From Dermacentor variabilis (lineage: Eukaryota > Arthropoda > Arachnida > Ixodida > Ixodidae): 64,000 nt of DNA. Where the stretch lies: NCBI RefSeq assembly GCF_050947875.1, contig NC_134571.1:227426024-227490023 (forward strand), read 5' to 3'. Within the stretch, counting starts at the first letter, position 1. The number at the start of each line of letters is the position of its first letter. A program made the translations under genes and the position numbers. Positions 11,656 to 21,807 of this stretch are shown here, in pieces. The notes below the pieces were generated by a model. The model made no database searches. It was not told the DNA's origin and worked only from the letters and a program-made list of their open reading frames with translations.

Positions 11656-12088
11656 CCTGAACGGGCTCTTTGTGATTGAAACAGATGCCAGTGGCACTGG
11701 CATATTGGCAGTGTTGTTGCAGGAAACCGAAGGTGAACTCAGGCCTGAGTCATTTATAAGCAGGACTCTCAGCGCTGCTGAAAAGAATTGTACTGTCCAA
11801 GAATGGGAATGCCTCGCTGTAGTGTGGGCTGTCGATAGATTCCCACCATATACAGAATTCACATCATATGAGGTGCATTGTGAACATGCATAATTGGCTT
11901 GGATGTTTACAAGTGTTCAGATATTGTGCAGAGTGCGACGTTGGGTGTTGAGATTACAAGGATTTAAGTGTACCATAAGGCATCGTAAAGGACGGGCCAA
12001 CATCCCAGCGGCTGCACTAAGCAGGTGCCCCATTCCTGTTGCCGAATCTGCTCAGCCTTGTTTGGCGGAGGACTGGTTTCCAATCTAA
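11620..12088 (+). pseudogene. Gypsy RNase H domain (stop-interrupted)
   Basis: The RNase H start FVIETDASGTGILAVLLQE is clear, followed by SRTLSAAEKNCTVQEWECLAVVWA. An in-frame TAA follows HCEHA near 11890; reading then continues LAWMFTSVQ and WVLRLQGFKCTIRHRKG-RAN, the end of the domain and the link to integrase. A single substitution at the TAA would explain the break. Confidence 0.8.
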
Positions 12089-12433
12089 GTGCAAGAGCTA
12101 CAACAAACCATTCATTTTGAACTGGCAGCCTCTGTTGACGTGATTGATGTGTCCCCATTCACCGACACTGCAAGGTTCCAGTTGGAAAAACGCAAGGATC
12201 CACTGCTGCCGCAGTTGCTGCAATACTGAAAGTCTGGCCTGCTACCTGGTGACACTAAAGAGTCCAAGAGGGTACAGGACCTAGCTGATGACAGCGAAAT
12301 CTCGAACAATGGTACCCGGTTGGTGAACGTAAGGTTGCTTGGCTTCCCCAACACTTACGAGACATGGCATAGAAAATGGAGCATGACCACCTCCTAAGTG
12401 GGCATTTAGGCTTTTTTTAAAACTTGTAAACGT

Positions 12434-13463
12434 GTGAAGAGCCAGTTCACATGGCTCGGCATCCGCTCCGATATCTCCCGTTACATCCGCAGCTGCCAGC
12501 AGTGCCAGGCTTTCAAACCTCACCGGCAAAAACCAACAGGACTGATGGACAGTTTATGGGCCACCCACCCAATGCAGCAGCTAAGTGTGGACCTTATTGG
12601 GCCACTGCCCACAACCCCTCAGGGCCACAAGTACATCCTGGTGGTGCTGGACAAGTTCACAAAGTTTGTGGAGCTTTTCCCATTACATGCTCCTACCTCA
12701 AAATTGATCACCGATAAAATGATCGATGTTTTTTTGCCGGCATGGTGTGCCTAGCTTTATCTCTAGCAACAATGGCAAACCATTCATAAGCAAACTGTGG
12801 AAAGACATTCTCCAGCATTGGGGAATCAACGATAGCCACACAGTCCCACACAGACAAGCAGGACAGACTATGGAACACCATAATGCAATGGTTAAACAAT
12901 GCCTGGCGGGCTACTGCACTTCCCATAGGGACTGGGACAAAAGGCTGCCCGAAGTGGCATTTGCAATGTGCACGTCTGAAAGTGTAGTTATTGGTTTTAA
13001 GCCTGCCTTCTTGTGCTATGGGCGGGAACTACGGAACCCTTGGAGCCATCACAATCGAGCAGCTGGCCCCGAGTTGTCCCCTTCTGCACCTGACGCCCTA
13101 GCTGCTGAAGGGGATGTGCACCTTCGAGATGCCTGGGCCATTGCACAGGACCCCCAAACTTTGGCAAAAGCCAGCCAGACAAAGTATTACAACAAAAAGC
13201 ACACTCCAGCTACCTTCCAGGTTGGAGACTTGGTTCTCCGGGACACGCACCCGCTAAGTAAGGCAGCCATTGGATTCACAGCCAAGTTTGCCCCTCGACG
13301 CACAGGGCCATTTAGAGTGACTGCCCACATTGGACACAATACCTACAGACTCGGAGACCCGGCTACAGGGAAACAGAAAGGCCTCACTAATGCAGACCAG
13401 CTGAGCCCTTATCATATGCTCTGGAAGCCCTATTCACAGGATAAAAGAGGGGGGGATCTGTGA
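12434..13463 (+). pseudogene. Gypsy integrase (frameshifted, catalytic residue changed)
   Basis: The end of the zinc-binding domain (RSCQQCQAFKPHRQKPTG) leads to the core: LSVDLIGPLP supplies the first Asp. After a frameshift near 12730-12755 the core continues HGVPSFISSNNGKPF, where the second catalytic Asp of the usual SDNG is Asn, and the Glu is retained in QTMEHHNAMVK. The C-terminal GPF/Y-like module (RRTGPFRVTAHIG) follows. The element can therefore no longer code for an active integrase. Confidence 0.85.
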
Positions 13464-13720
13464 GCGTACTGGGCCAACGCCAGGTGGCGTAGAGTAGCAG
13501 TCAGGAGATGGTAGGCAACGGTGTGTGGCGGGGAGGGAGAACATGGAAGGTGTATGTGTGCAGTCGGCATGCGGGGAACGCGCAACAATGAATTGAGTGA
13601 GTGAAGTAATTGACGGAGCAAGCCGCGTGTAGTACGGCGGGACGAAACGCACACTGCGTGTGTGTGCGTGCGCCGAGGATTTCCCAAAATAAAGAACGTA
13701 ATTGACACATTGCTTGCGCG
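13459..13720 (+). repeat. Probable 3' LTR of the gypsy element
   Basis: Starts TGTGAGCG directly after the polypurine tract AAAAGAGGGGGGGA and contains AATAAAG at about 13689. The right edge is uncertain because the partner LTR is missing. Confidence 0.5.
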
Positions 13721-13748
13721 TGACCCACGTTCACGAAGTGAAATGTCA

Positions 13749-14270
13749 CTGTATTTTTTCAAAATCGCTTACCGAATGAACAGGTGCATTTTGTACACCG
13801 GGGCGACTTATATATTGCCGCGGAGAGTTCTCCACATGCCAGTTAGGAGCACTGCGGTGGGATACCCTTCCAAGCGCATCATCGCTAAAGCCCCTTGGCA
13901 TTACTCATCGCATTGGCATTAGAAGAGCCCGAGCAACGCCTTGCACATGGCGATACAGCGCGTGTCTCCCGTGCACATGCACACGGCAGTGCCCGAGTCT
14001 CCCGTCCAATGAGAAGACACGGCGCGGCTCTTGGCCTTCGGGGCGCGTGAAAAGTGCGTTCGGAGTGGAGACGTGGTTGACTGTGGAATAGGCTCCTGTT
14101 AACTCTTCTTTTTAAATTGTGTGAATGCTTAATATTGAGTTTCCGGGCACAAGTTCGCCCACAATAAACCAGTTTGTTTAGTGTGCTTCACTGAAGAGTG
14201 CTACAATATGCTTTTTTTCTGAAAAACTGCCCCTTTGAGGGGGGTGCGTGTTAAACACTGGAAAATACGG
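13749..14270. mobile_element. Tigger-like non-autonomous element (right end clear)
   Basis: The right end, read inward on the minus strand, is CCGTATTTTCCAGTG-TTTAACACGCACCCC with TA just outside (14271-14272). It matches the end at 59252. The left end is weak (CTGTATTTTTTCAAAA at 13749). No transposase is present. Confidence 0.4.
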
Positions 14271-14272
14271 TA

Positions 14273-14943
14273 TATAGTATACTTAAGCAGATCAAAAGCC
14301 AATGCTATATAATAACATTCATAAACTAAAAAGTAGAAGTCCACCGTACCTGTAGAAGTTGCAATGCAGATGCTCACTCCAATTAATGGATCAATAGAAA
14401 AAAAATGCCGCGCTGTTGGTGCGTGTATGCCATGTTGCAACTCATATTGAGTGTGATAATACATCACATCCTTTTTTTCAAGTACAGTGTTGTGATGATA
14501 CATGCAACACATTAATCATTTTATTTCTTAGAGCAGTAATATTAAGGTTGGTATTGCATCGAATTACCTAAATTCCTGAAGAATGCATCATTGTAACATT
14601 GCACAATTCCATGCCTGTGAGAGGCATCTACAAATGCAAACTCACCCAGACAGTGGCATAGTGGGACACCAGCGTTTTGGGTGTGAAACCATAGTAGCCG
14701 CTCTCCAGGAACAGAGAATGCGCGGGCCCACACCTGCAAGGATTGATTCAGCTCAGAACAGTTATGCATTTTGAGGCACCAGAAAAGCATCTGTAAGTAC
14801 GATCAATTTTGGGAGACCATATGCTAAATTCATTCCAGGAGAAAGGTTTTACCACAGCCAGAAAAATTTGCATTCCTTAATGTAAGATCTCCCTAAAACA
14901 ACTTTTCACAAAAATTTTTTTCAACATAGTTTTTGCTTAAAGG
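14273..14943. other. No recognisable gene
   Basis: Frames up to about 100 aa lack recognisable motifs and codon structure. Confidence 0.4.
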
Positions 14944-15005
14944 TCATAACTACCTATTTAAAAGGAAAAGGTCTGGACACCGACCAAAAATGGTTTAAAA
15001 TAGTT

Positions 15006-15045
15006 ATTTACGTTTCGGCTCCCCCACGGGAGCCTTGTTCACAAT
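15006..15045 (-). ncRNA. Hammerhead-ribozyme-like motif, minus PLE copy
   Basis: Reverse complement of the motif at 17964-18003, identical over the full core and stem II. The same position relative to its ORF supports this being a conserved part of the element. Confidence 0.5.
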
Positions 15046-15074
15046 GAAAGAAGCGGCAGAGCTGGCGCCCCTTT

Positions 15075-15698
15075 TTATGTGCGTCTCAAAACATGATTAA
15101 GGCACCTGGCATACATGGGCGGCAGATTGCCTTCGTTGCGATTAAGAGTGTGCGCCGTGGTTTGGATGATTAGGGACTCAAGATAAAGACGCGAAGAATG
15201 ATTTCGTTCCTTGGCAATCACACGAGATTTCTCCCAGTTAATCTTATGTGATGTGGCTGCGCAGTGTTCGGCCAAGGCATTCGATGCAACGTGTCGTTTC
15301 TGGACGTCATTCATGTGTTGCTTAAGTCTTGTTTTGAAGTTGCCGGTTTCACCGACGTAGACATACCGACAGTCCGCACACGGAATGACATACACCATGC
15401 CTGGGAACTTGTCCTTTTCTAAAGGGTCTTTCACATGCACGAGCTCGTGTCTAAGTTTCCGGGAGGGCACGTGCGCAGCCTGCACGTCGTATGACCGCAG
15501 GACGCGTGCAAGAGTCTCGCTTATGCCGGGGACGTACGGAATCGAAGCCCGTCTTTTGGGGGGTCCAGGCTGGGTGGGTACTGTGCGAGCCAGCTGGCGC
15601 CCTACTGAGTCAATGACGTACTCAGGGTATCCGCAAGCCATTAATTCCCTCCGCACAAGTGCATTGTCCGCCATGTGGTCTTCCGCTGTTGTGCACAA
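15075..15698 (-). pseudogene. Penelope-like GIY-YIG endonuclease domain, minus copy
   Basis: This continues the RT frame after the TAG. It contains YVIPCADCRYVYVGETGNF and KTRLKQHMNDVQ with LAEHCAATSHKINW, the PLE form of GIY-YIG in which the linker holds a Cys motif. The enzyme would nick target DNA for reverse transcription. The Arg of KTRLKQH and a Glu in the C-terminal part (LYLESLIIQ) are present. It is severed from RT only by one nonsense codon. Confidence 0.88.
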
Positions 15699-15743
15699 GT
15701 TTTTTGCCCAACGAAGAAGAGAGCCGACAACAGACCTCTTTTG

Positions 15744-17091
15744 CTAAGCAGGGTGCACCGATTTGTAGTTTAGGTAGCGGCCCGTGTGAGTGTGCTTCCT
15801 AAACACCTTGAATAACAGGTTTGGCCCTTCTCGCTGCACAAGGGTGTCCAGGAACGGCAGTTGCCCTTCAGATTCCACTTCAACGGTGAACTTGGTTGCT
15901 GCTTGTATATTGTTTAGGTGAGCCGTGAAAGGGTCAAGGTTTTTCCTTTGCAAAATACTGAAACAGTCGTCGACATATCTGAGGAAGACTTTAGGTGCCG
16001 GTGTAAACGAGGACAACGCTTGAGCTTCGATAGCCTCCATTGTTAGGTTAGCTACTGTGACGGAAATTGACGCACCCATTGCTGCTCCATGTACTTGCCG
16101 ATAAAATTTCTTCTGGAACGTGAAATACGTATTTGATAGGCAAAATTTTAGTAGCCTACCTAGGTCATGCACATCGATGGGGGATCTGTCAGGCAACGTC
16201 GGGTCTTTGTCAAGGGCGGCGACGCAAACTTCCACGGCCATGTCTATTAGTAGGCTTGTAAACAGTGAGACCACGTCAAAAGAAACTAAGACTTCCTCGG
16301 GGTGGACGCTTGTCCCTTTAACCTTTTCAATGAAGTCGTACGTGTTCCGTATGTGCGTGGCACGTTTTCCAACGAGTGGCGAAATGATTCTGTGAAGAAA
16401 ATTTGACAGCTTGTGGAGCGGCGAACGTGTGAAGTCCACAATAGGGCGCAGGGGAACATCGGGCTTGTGCACTTTCGGTAGGCCGTATATTGCTGGAGCA
16501 GATCCATTGTGGCAAATCAGTCTGTAGTACAACTGCTTGTGCTGAGGCGGCACCATACAAAAGACGTCGCCGAGCAGTTTCTGCAGGTCCCTCTGAAGCT
16601 TGGGTGTCGGGTCTCTTGTGACGCTGGCGTATGTGAACGTCACTCAATAGCAAGCACATTTTTTCGATGTATTTGCTCCTGTCTAGAAGGACGGCAGCGT
16701 TCCCCTTGTCGGCGGGAAGTACGACAATATCCCGATTCTCCTGCAGCCTCTTGACGGCATCACGTTCTTGCTTGCACATGGAGTCCACGGTGGGTTGGGC
16801 GTGCAACTTCGACAATACGTTTACAACGCGTGTGCGAGCCTCGTCACGGCGGGATTGGTCGACCAAGTTCACAGCGCGCTCAGCGGCGCATATTACTTTC
16901 TTCGTATCAGTTGCAGGTCCCGTGTTGAAGTTGAGACCGAGACTTAGAACTGCCATTTCGTAGCCGTCAGGCTGGTATGAGGACAAGTTGTACACAGAGT
17001 TTTTGAGGGCATTTGGCGGACGTGCTGTGCGGCACTGCTTCAGCCTTTCGAAGGCTGAAGCAGGAAAAACCTTGACCCTCTCACGGCTCAC
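15744..17091 (-). pseudogene. Penelope-like RT (frameshift and nonsense)
   Basis: The N-terminal part (from 17091) has LSLGLNFNTGP and ENRDIVVLPADKGNAAVLLD, typical of PLE proteins. Near 16625-16640 the frame shifts (LLLSDVHI in one frame, FTYASVTRDPTPKLQ in the next). RT continues with YGLPKVHKPDVPLRPIVDF, VSFDVVSLFTSLL, YRQVHGAAMGASISV and the catalytic YVDDC. It ends at a TAG (HPA*QKR); the plus-strand copy has TCG there. The first codons overlap the inversion junction, so the true PLE start is missing. Confidence 0.88.
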
Positions 17092-17130
17092 CTAAACAAT
17101 ATACAAGCAGCAATCAAGTTCACCGTTGAA

Positions 17131-17934
17131 GTGGAATCTGAAGGGCAACTGCCATTCCTGGACACCCTTGTGCAGCGAGAAGGGCCAAACCTGTTATTCA
17201 AGGTGTTTAGGAAGCACACTCACACGGGCCGCTACCTAAACTACAAATCGGTGCACCCTGCTTCGCAAAAGAGGTCTGTTGTCGGCTCTCTTCTTCGTCG
17301 GGCAAAAAACGTGTGCACAACAGCGGAAGACCACATGGCGGACAATGCACTTGTGCTGAGGGAATTAATGGCTTGCGGATACCCTGAGTACGTCATTGAC
17401 TCAGTAGGGCGTCAGCTGGCTCGCACAGTACCCACCCAGCCTGGACCCCCCAAAAGACGGGCTTCGATTCCGTACGTCCCCGGCATAAGCGAGACTCTTG
17501 CACGCGTCCTGCGGTCATACGACGTGCAGGCTGCGCACGTGCCCTCCCGGAAACTTAGACACGAGCTCGTGCATGTGAAAGACCCTTTGGAAAAGGACAA
17601 GTTCCCAGGCATGGTGTACGTCATTCCGTGTGCGGACTGTCGGTATGTCTACGTCGGTGAAACCGGCAACTTCAAAACAAGACTTAAGCAACACATGAAT
17701 GACGTCCAGAAACGACACGTTGCATCGAATGCCTTGGCCGAACACTGCGCAGCCACATCACATAAGATTAACTGGGAGAAATCTCGTGTGATTGCCAAGG
17801 AACGAAATCATTCTTCGCGTCTTTATCTTGAGTCCCTAATCATCCAAACCACGGCGCACACTCTTAATCGCAACGAAGGCAATCTGCCGCCCATGTATGC
17901 CAGGTGCCTTAATCATGTTTTGAGACGCACATAA
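17131..17934 (+). CDS. Penelope-like C-terminal ORF (RT thumb plus GIY-YIG), plus copy
   Basis: A 267-residue open frame covers the RT thumb (QLPFLDTLVQREG, FRKHTHTGRYLNYKS), the connector and the whole GIY-YIG domain (YVIPCADCRYVYVGETGNF, HMNDVQKRHVASNALAEHC), ending at a normal stop. It lacks RT palm and fingers, so it could make at most an endonuclease fragment. Position 17269 is a sense codon (S) where the minus copy has a stop, so the plus copy keeps the older state. There is no evidence for a promoter of its own. Confidence 0.8.
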   Translation: MESEGQLPFLDTLVQREGPNLLFKVFRKHTHTGRYLNYKSVHPASQKRSVVGSLLRRAKNVCTTAEDHMADNALVLRELMACGYPEYVIDSVGRQLARTVPTQPGPPKRRASIPYVPGISETLARVLRSYDVQAAHVPSRKLRHELVHVKDPLEKDKFPGMVYVIPCADCRYVYVGETGNFKTRLKQHMNDVQKRHVASNALAEHCAATSHKINWEKSRVIAKERNHSSRLYLESLIIQTTAHTLNRNEGNLPPMYARCLNHVLRRT

Positions 17935-17963
17935 AAAGGGGCGCCAGCTCTGCCGCTTCTTTC

Positions 17964-18003
17964 ATTGTGAACAAGGCTCCCGTGGGGGAGCCGAAACGTA
18001 AAT
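17964..18003 (+). ncRNA. Hammerhead-ribozyme-like motif in PLE 3' region
   Basis: Thirty bases after the ORF stop: ATT (stem I strand), GTGAACA in place of the core CTGANGA, one extra A, a perfect 7-bp stem II (GGCTCCC 17975-17981, loop GTGG, GGGAGCC 17986-17992), then GAAAC, GT, A and AAT, which pairs with the ATT. The minimal palindromic ACGT in place of stem III matches small PLE hammerheads known to act as dimers. Core positions 3 and 8 are G and C instead of C and G, a swap that would keep their base pair. Activity untested. Confidence 0.5.
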
Positions 18004-18111
18004 AACCATTTTAAACCATTTTTGGTCGGTGTCCAGACCTCTTCCTTTTAACTATGCATCATCCCGACCAGACGGGCTTCCGTCATACTCTCAACTTCAT
18101 AACTACCTATT

Positions 18112-19170
18112 CTACAAAAATTTATACAAAACTGCTTTGAATGCTTTTGTGAATTTTATTTAATACAGAGGCACTGAAACTTTCATACAACAAACTCTGG
18201 AGAAAAAAAAATCTACGATGCTTATGATACCCTCTAATGTGCAATTTGAACGTAGCTGTTTAGGTGTATTGAACTTGTGATACATTGAGGAAAACAATTT
18301 GAATCTGAACAGCAAGGGCTTCTTGGAAGTGGCACTGAGCCTCTGCTCAGGCAGCTAGTTTAGCAGCTGTGGCAGAAAAAGCACTTCCAGCGGTTGTATC
18401 GCTCATGGTTCAGAAAGAAAGTGTGAACATGGGAACATGTGACGAGTGCATTCTAGCACCAGCGGCACAGGCAAAGTAGCACATGCCAGTGCTTTGTTTC
18501 CACTGTGGTAATGGTGCACGTGCTCGCCTTAGTAATGGCAAAATCGGCGACTGGGTACCTTTTGCCGCATTATCCTCCTCCGCTTTCCACCCTGTGCTTC
18601 CGCTGCACCCTCCTCCACCACTATCCGTGTCGCACTTTCTTCGCTATCGCCACCTTCCGCTGCACTCCGCGTTCGCTCTAATTTTTTCCATCCTTCGGGG
18701 GGCTTGTTTGTTCTGCCGATCACACCAACGCTGAGGCCAACGCTCAACACAGGAACGAGTGCCTAAGAGCTTGTTCCTCTGTTTACAAAGTTTGCTTTTG
18801 CAAAAAAAAAAAAAAAAAATTCATTTTCACATGTCACATAAGCAGGCCTCATTGTGCAACACTTTGGCATTGACTAGACACTTTTAGTTGAGTGTGCTAT
18901 ATGTAGCCTAGCATCGTACAGATAAGAGTGGCTATTTCTCATTCAAGTTACTTACTGAAATAAAATTCTTGTGGGCTCCGTATACGACACATTGTTTCCC
19001 TGCAATATTGTCCGAAAGGGGTCCCATTTTGACAAACAGTATCTTCTGCTTCAGTTGCATTATGCAATAAGTTTTAGATGCTTGTGAGTATTATTAATGC
19101 ATTAGCATTTTAGGGTATTTCATGCACTTTCCAGAGGCTATGTTTGTATCTATGCAACTATTCTCCCACC
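18112..19170. other. No confident gene
   Basis: Contains a C/T-rich patch (18540-18720) and a long A tract near 18800. No protein or element recognised. Confidence 0.4.
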
Positions 19171-19176
19171 TACCTA

Positions 19177-19360
19177 GGTCACTGGGTAGTCCCCAGGCAA
19201 ATGGGTACTGAATCAGACTGCACTGCTGAGGGACCAGGGTTCGAAGCCAACCATCAGAACGACTTGGGTCACTGAGTGTGTCCGGGCAAATGGGTATTGC
19301 ATCAGATTGCATTGCTGAGGGACCAGGGTTCGAAGCCAACCATCAGAACGACTTGGGTCA
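19177..19360 (+). repeat. Tandem 89-90 bp repeat with tRNA-Cys-like core
   Basis: GGTCACTG recurs at 19177, 19267 and 19356. Each full unit has an A-box-like GGGCAAATGGGTA (19284-19296 in copy two), a TTGCATT or CTGCACT anticodon-like loop with GCA (19307-19313 in copy two) and the B box GGGTTCGAAGCC (19326-19337). Acceptor and T stems do not pair well, so it is a tRNA-derived repeat and not a functional tRNA. Degenerate versions appear to continue to about 19560. Confidence 0.6.
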
Positions 19361-19574
19361 CTGAGTGTGGCAATGAGTACAAATGTGCCGCTCTTCAACG
19401 AACTTCATTCATATCGACAAGAGTCACTGTAGATGCGGGACTACGTAGGTAGCACTGTTCAGAGAAATTCTTTGATGCCGACTTCGATCACTTGGTGTGT
19501 GCCAGTAGATGTGTGATGCTCTTCAAGTAACATGTTCGATGCCAACTTGGGTAACTAAGTATGCATGACTACGA

Positions 19575-19795
19575 ATGTGCTGCTCAACAAAGCAAAGATT
19601 CCTTAAGTTTATCCGACGCTGAGGGGAATCGAGCCCACGCTATAAGAGCCCATTTAAGGACAGCAACTCGACACATGAGCAAGCTGCGCCACAAATGCAC
19701 TGGGTATGTGCCGCTTTTCAATGAACGCCTTTCATGTCAACGCTTCAGAGAGCTGTGCCATGAATGCACTGGGACTGCCGCTCTTCATTGACAGC
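19575..19795. repeat. Single-copy relative of the 203-bp satellite unit
   Basis: Follows the same order as the satellite: GGGGAATCGAGCCC, GGACAGCAACTCGA, TGCGCCACAAATGCACTGGG, CTTTTCAATGAACGCC, then TGTGCCATGAATGCACTGGG. The two TGYGCCA blocks are 69 bp apart (19685 and 19754), as in the array at 2.5-5.5 kb. This is probably a dispersed ancestor or sibling. Confidence 0.75.
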
Positions 19796-20155
19796 TACAT
19801 GATTTGTACAGTATTCCTTTTGCACTATAATAAAGCCATAAACACTGATTTCATCGATGGCATTGAATGAGTCACTGTCAACATTATAAAGCATGGTGGT
19901 ACACCTGAGGCCACGCATCGAGGCCGTATGTAGAAGCAATACCTTTGCTGCCTCAGCTTCCATTTGGCCTGCCTTGTGGTCTCCGTTTTCTTGGCACGAG
20001 TGCTGTGCCTTCCATTCACCATAAGCAAGGGCTGTCTAGTTGTGGCCCACACTCAAAGTCAAGGCAGTAATTGGAGAGGACCATATAATCAAGCGTGCAC
20101 CAAGAAAACAGCTAAAATTACAGCACATGGCGTGAGCTCTTGGGCCAGTTGGTGC

Positions 20156-20287
20156 ACTTGTAAAAGGGGGTACCAGCGAATACACAGGACGCACACACAA
20201 GAAAGAGGCATCAGACACCAGTTCGCGTCTAATGCCTTTTTTGGTATACACGTCCCTGTGTGCTCACTGGTAACCCCTTTTTCAAGT
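20156..20287. repeat. Foldback of Penelope-like 3'-end sequence
   Basis: Arms of ~61 bp (20156-20216 and 20227-20287) are imperfect inverted repeats around a 10-bp loop. Each arm has the ACTTG-AAAAGGGGGTACCAG and CAC-AGGACG blocks also seen once at about 2150-2240 beside a PLE 3' end. Confidence 0.65.
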
Positions 20288-20955
20288 TCACCAATTACAG
20301 TGGCCACTCTAAGGTGACAAGAGTGGCCTTTGGTGTGCCACATGCTGTGAAAATTGTGGGGTGCACATGTGCAGACACGTTGAGAGCCGGCGGGCAGGCA
20401 CAAGAAACATGCACTACCCCTAGTATGGCGTTTGTGACGCATGCGTCCTTTTCCCAGACTGGCGGGAAAAGGAAAGGGTGCGCGAAGAGGACATTCCGCT
20501 CGAAGAGGCTTGCCTCGTTGCTGGACTATCACATGCCACGAGGCAAGCCTATGTATTACCTTTTTACAGAGTGGACCTTCCCTCTGCGAATGAATGTTTG
20601 ATTTTTAATGGCGCAAGGGCCAAGTATGGCCAAGGAGCGCCATGTCCACGGTAATGGGTGTGCAATATACTTGATGAGTTCTATTAAGTTGGGGCAATGT
20701 GGCTGTAAAGGGGCCTTAAAAAGTAGGCGCTCTAAAGTACGTAAAATCTGTATAATAAGATTATGGCGATGGCGTATCACGTGTGCTACGAACGTTAAGA
20801 TGCATTTAAAAGAATGATACGATATGTAAAATGTATAGGGTTATAGGATTGGCTAAAGCACTACTGCCTCCATAGAGCCCTTGAAACGCAAGGGTCTGGA
20901 GGCATGTGCTATGCAACACAATTATCGCAGCGGCATCCTCTGGAACGAGGATGCT

Positions 20956-21669
20956 CTACGAATGTAATGGGCTTATAACATGTAGGACAACATCATTTAA
21001 GAAATTGAGGACTGCCTTGATATTAAAAAGGGGTTCTCTGCCAAGAAACATAGCCGGGTGAAGAGGAATGTAGTATCGGTATGCAAGAGAAAAATGTTTC
21101 TTTCTCTCCGCTTTGGCTTTCCGGCACTCCAGGAGGACGTGGAGGACGGTAAGCCTCTCCCCACATCTACCACAGGTTGGAGGGTCACTTCCTGTGAGTA
21201 GAAAAGTGTCGGTGCCAAACGTGTGTCCTATTCTGAGACGACAGAATAGGACATCTGTTCGGCGTGATTTTGCTACAGAGGGCCAGAATCCTAACTGTGG
21301 TTTTATCACGTGGAGCTTATTATTTGTTTCCCCGTCCCACAGGCGTTGCCAGTGGTTCCGTAGTTTTCTTCGTAAGAGAGGCTTCAGATCAGTAGCAGGG
21401 ACCGCAGCGGTAAGAGTAGCTTGTGATGTAATTGATCTGGCCATTTGGTCTGCTAGAACATTTCCCTCAATACCTCTATGGCCAGGTACCCAGCATATAA
21501 TGATATGCTCGTTAGATATGTATGCTCTGCAGAGAACGGAGTAGAGCTCAACAAGTATAGGATTCTTGTGTTTAGAGAGTGAATTCAGGGCTTTTACGAC
21601 GCTTAGAGAGTCTGTATATATGACTATTTTTCGAAGTTTTGATTTCATTATATGCTTCACTGTCGACAA
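20956..21669 (-). pseudogene. LINE ORF2 C-terminal part: RNase H and CCHC motif
   Basis: Visible are YTDSLSVVKALNSLSKHKNP and IIICWVPGHRGIEGNVLADQ (RNase H, including the last His/Asp region), then CGRCGERLTVLHVLLEC, the C-terminal zinc-binding motif. The RNase H start is displaced upstream by the pogo insertion, so this is a fragment. Confidence 0.85.
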
Positions 21670-21807
21670 TAGTGCATGGGCTTCTGCCGTAAATGTACTA
21701 GTTTCCGGGTGCAGCGCGCCGGATTCTGAAAAAGATGGGCCGGTGGCTGCGTAAAAAACCCCTGCATCCGACTTGGAAGCGTCCGTGTAAAACTCAGTGC
21801 AAGAGTA

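Larger units (their letters stand above)
10366..13456 (+). mobile_element. Ty3/gypsy retrotransposon pol region, decayed
   Basis: In order it holds the protease-RT linker (about 10390-10766), RT (10770-11600), RNase H (11640-12050), the zinc-binding integrase domain (12434-12530) and the integrase core with C-terminal domain (12560-13440), followed by a polypurine tract (13442-13456) and an LTR. Frames shift several times and there are in-frame stops. No gag, primer site or 5' LTR is visible, so the copy is 5'-truncated. It is not expected to be active. Confidence 0.88.
14959..18096. mobile_element. Inverted pair of Penelope-like elements with 15-bp target duplication
   Basis: A minus-strand PLE (14959 to about 17064) and a shorter plus-strand copy (about 17065-18096) face away from a shared centre. 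TCATAACTACCTATT occurs on both outer sides (14944-14958 and 18097-18111), so the pair entered as one unit. The two share near-identical 3' ends: the C-terminal ~207 residues differ at one site (VRREL versus VLREL), and the outer pLTR-like parts mirror each other. The plus copy begins inside the RT thumb (near FTVEVESEGQLPF), a 5' truncation of the sort usual for PLE partners. Confidence 0.9.

Noticed and set aside
11287..11862. 191-aa minus-strand frame
   Set aside because: Antisense to gypsy RT and RNase H, where plus-strand motifs are clear.
19281..19345. Functional tRNA-Cys gene
   Set aside because: Acceptor and T stems do not pair and the unit is tandem; only the core boxes remain.
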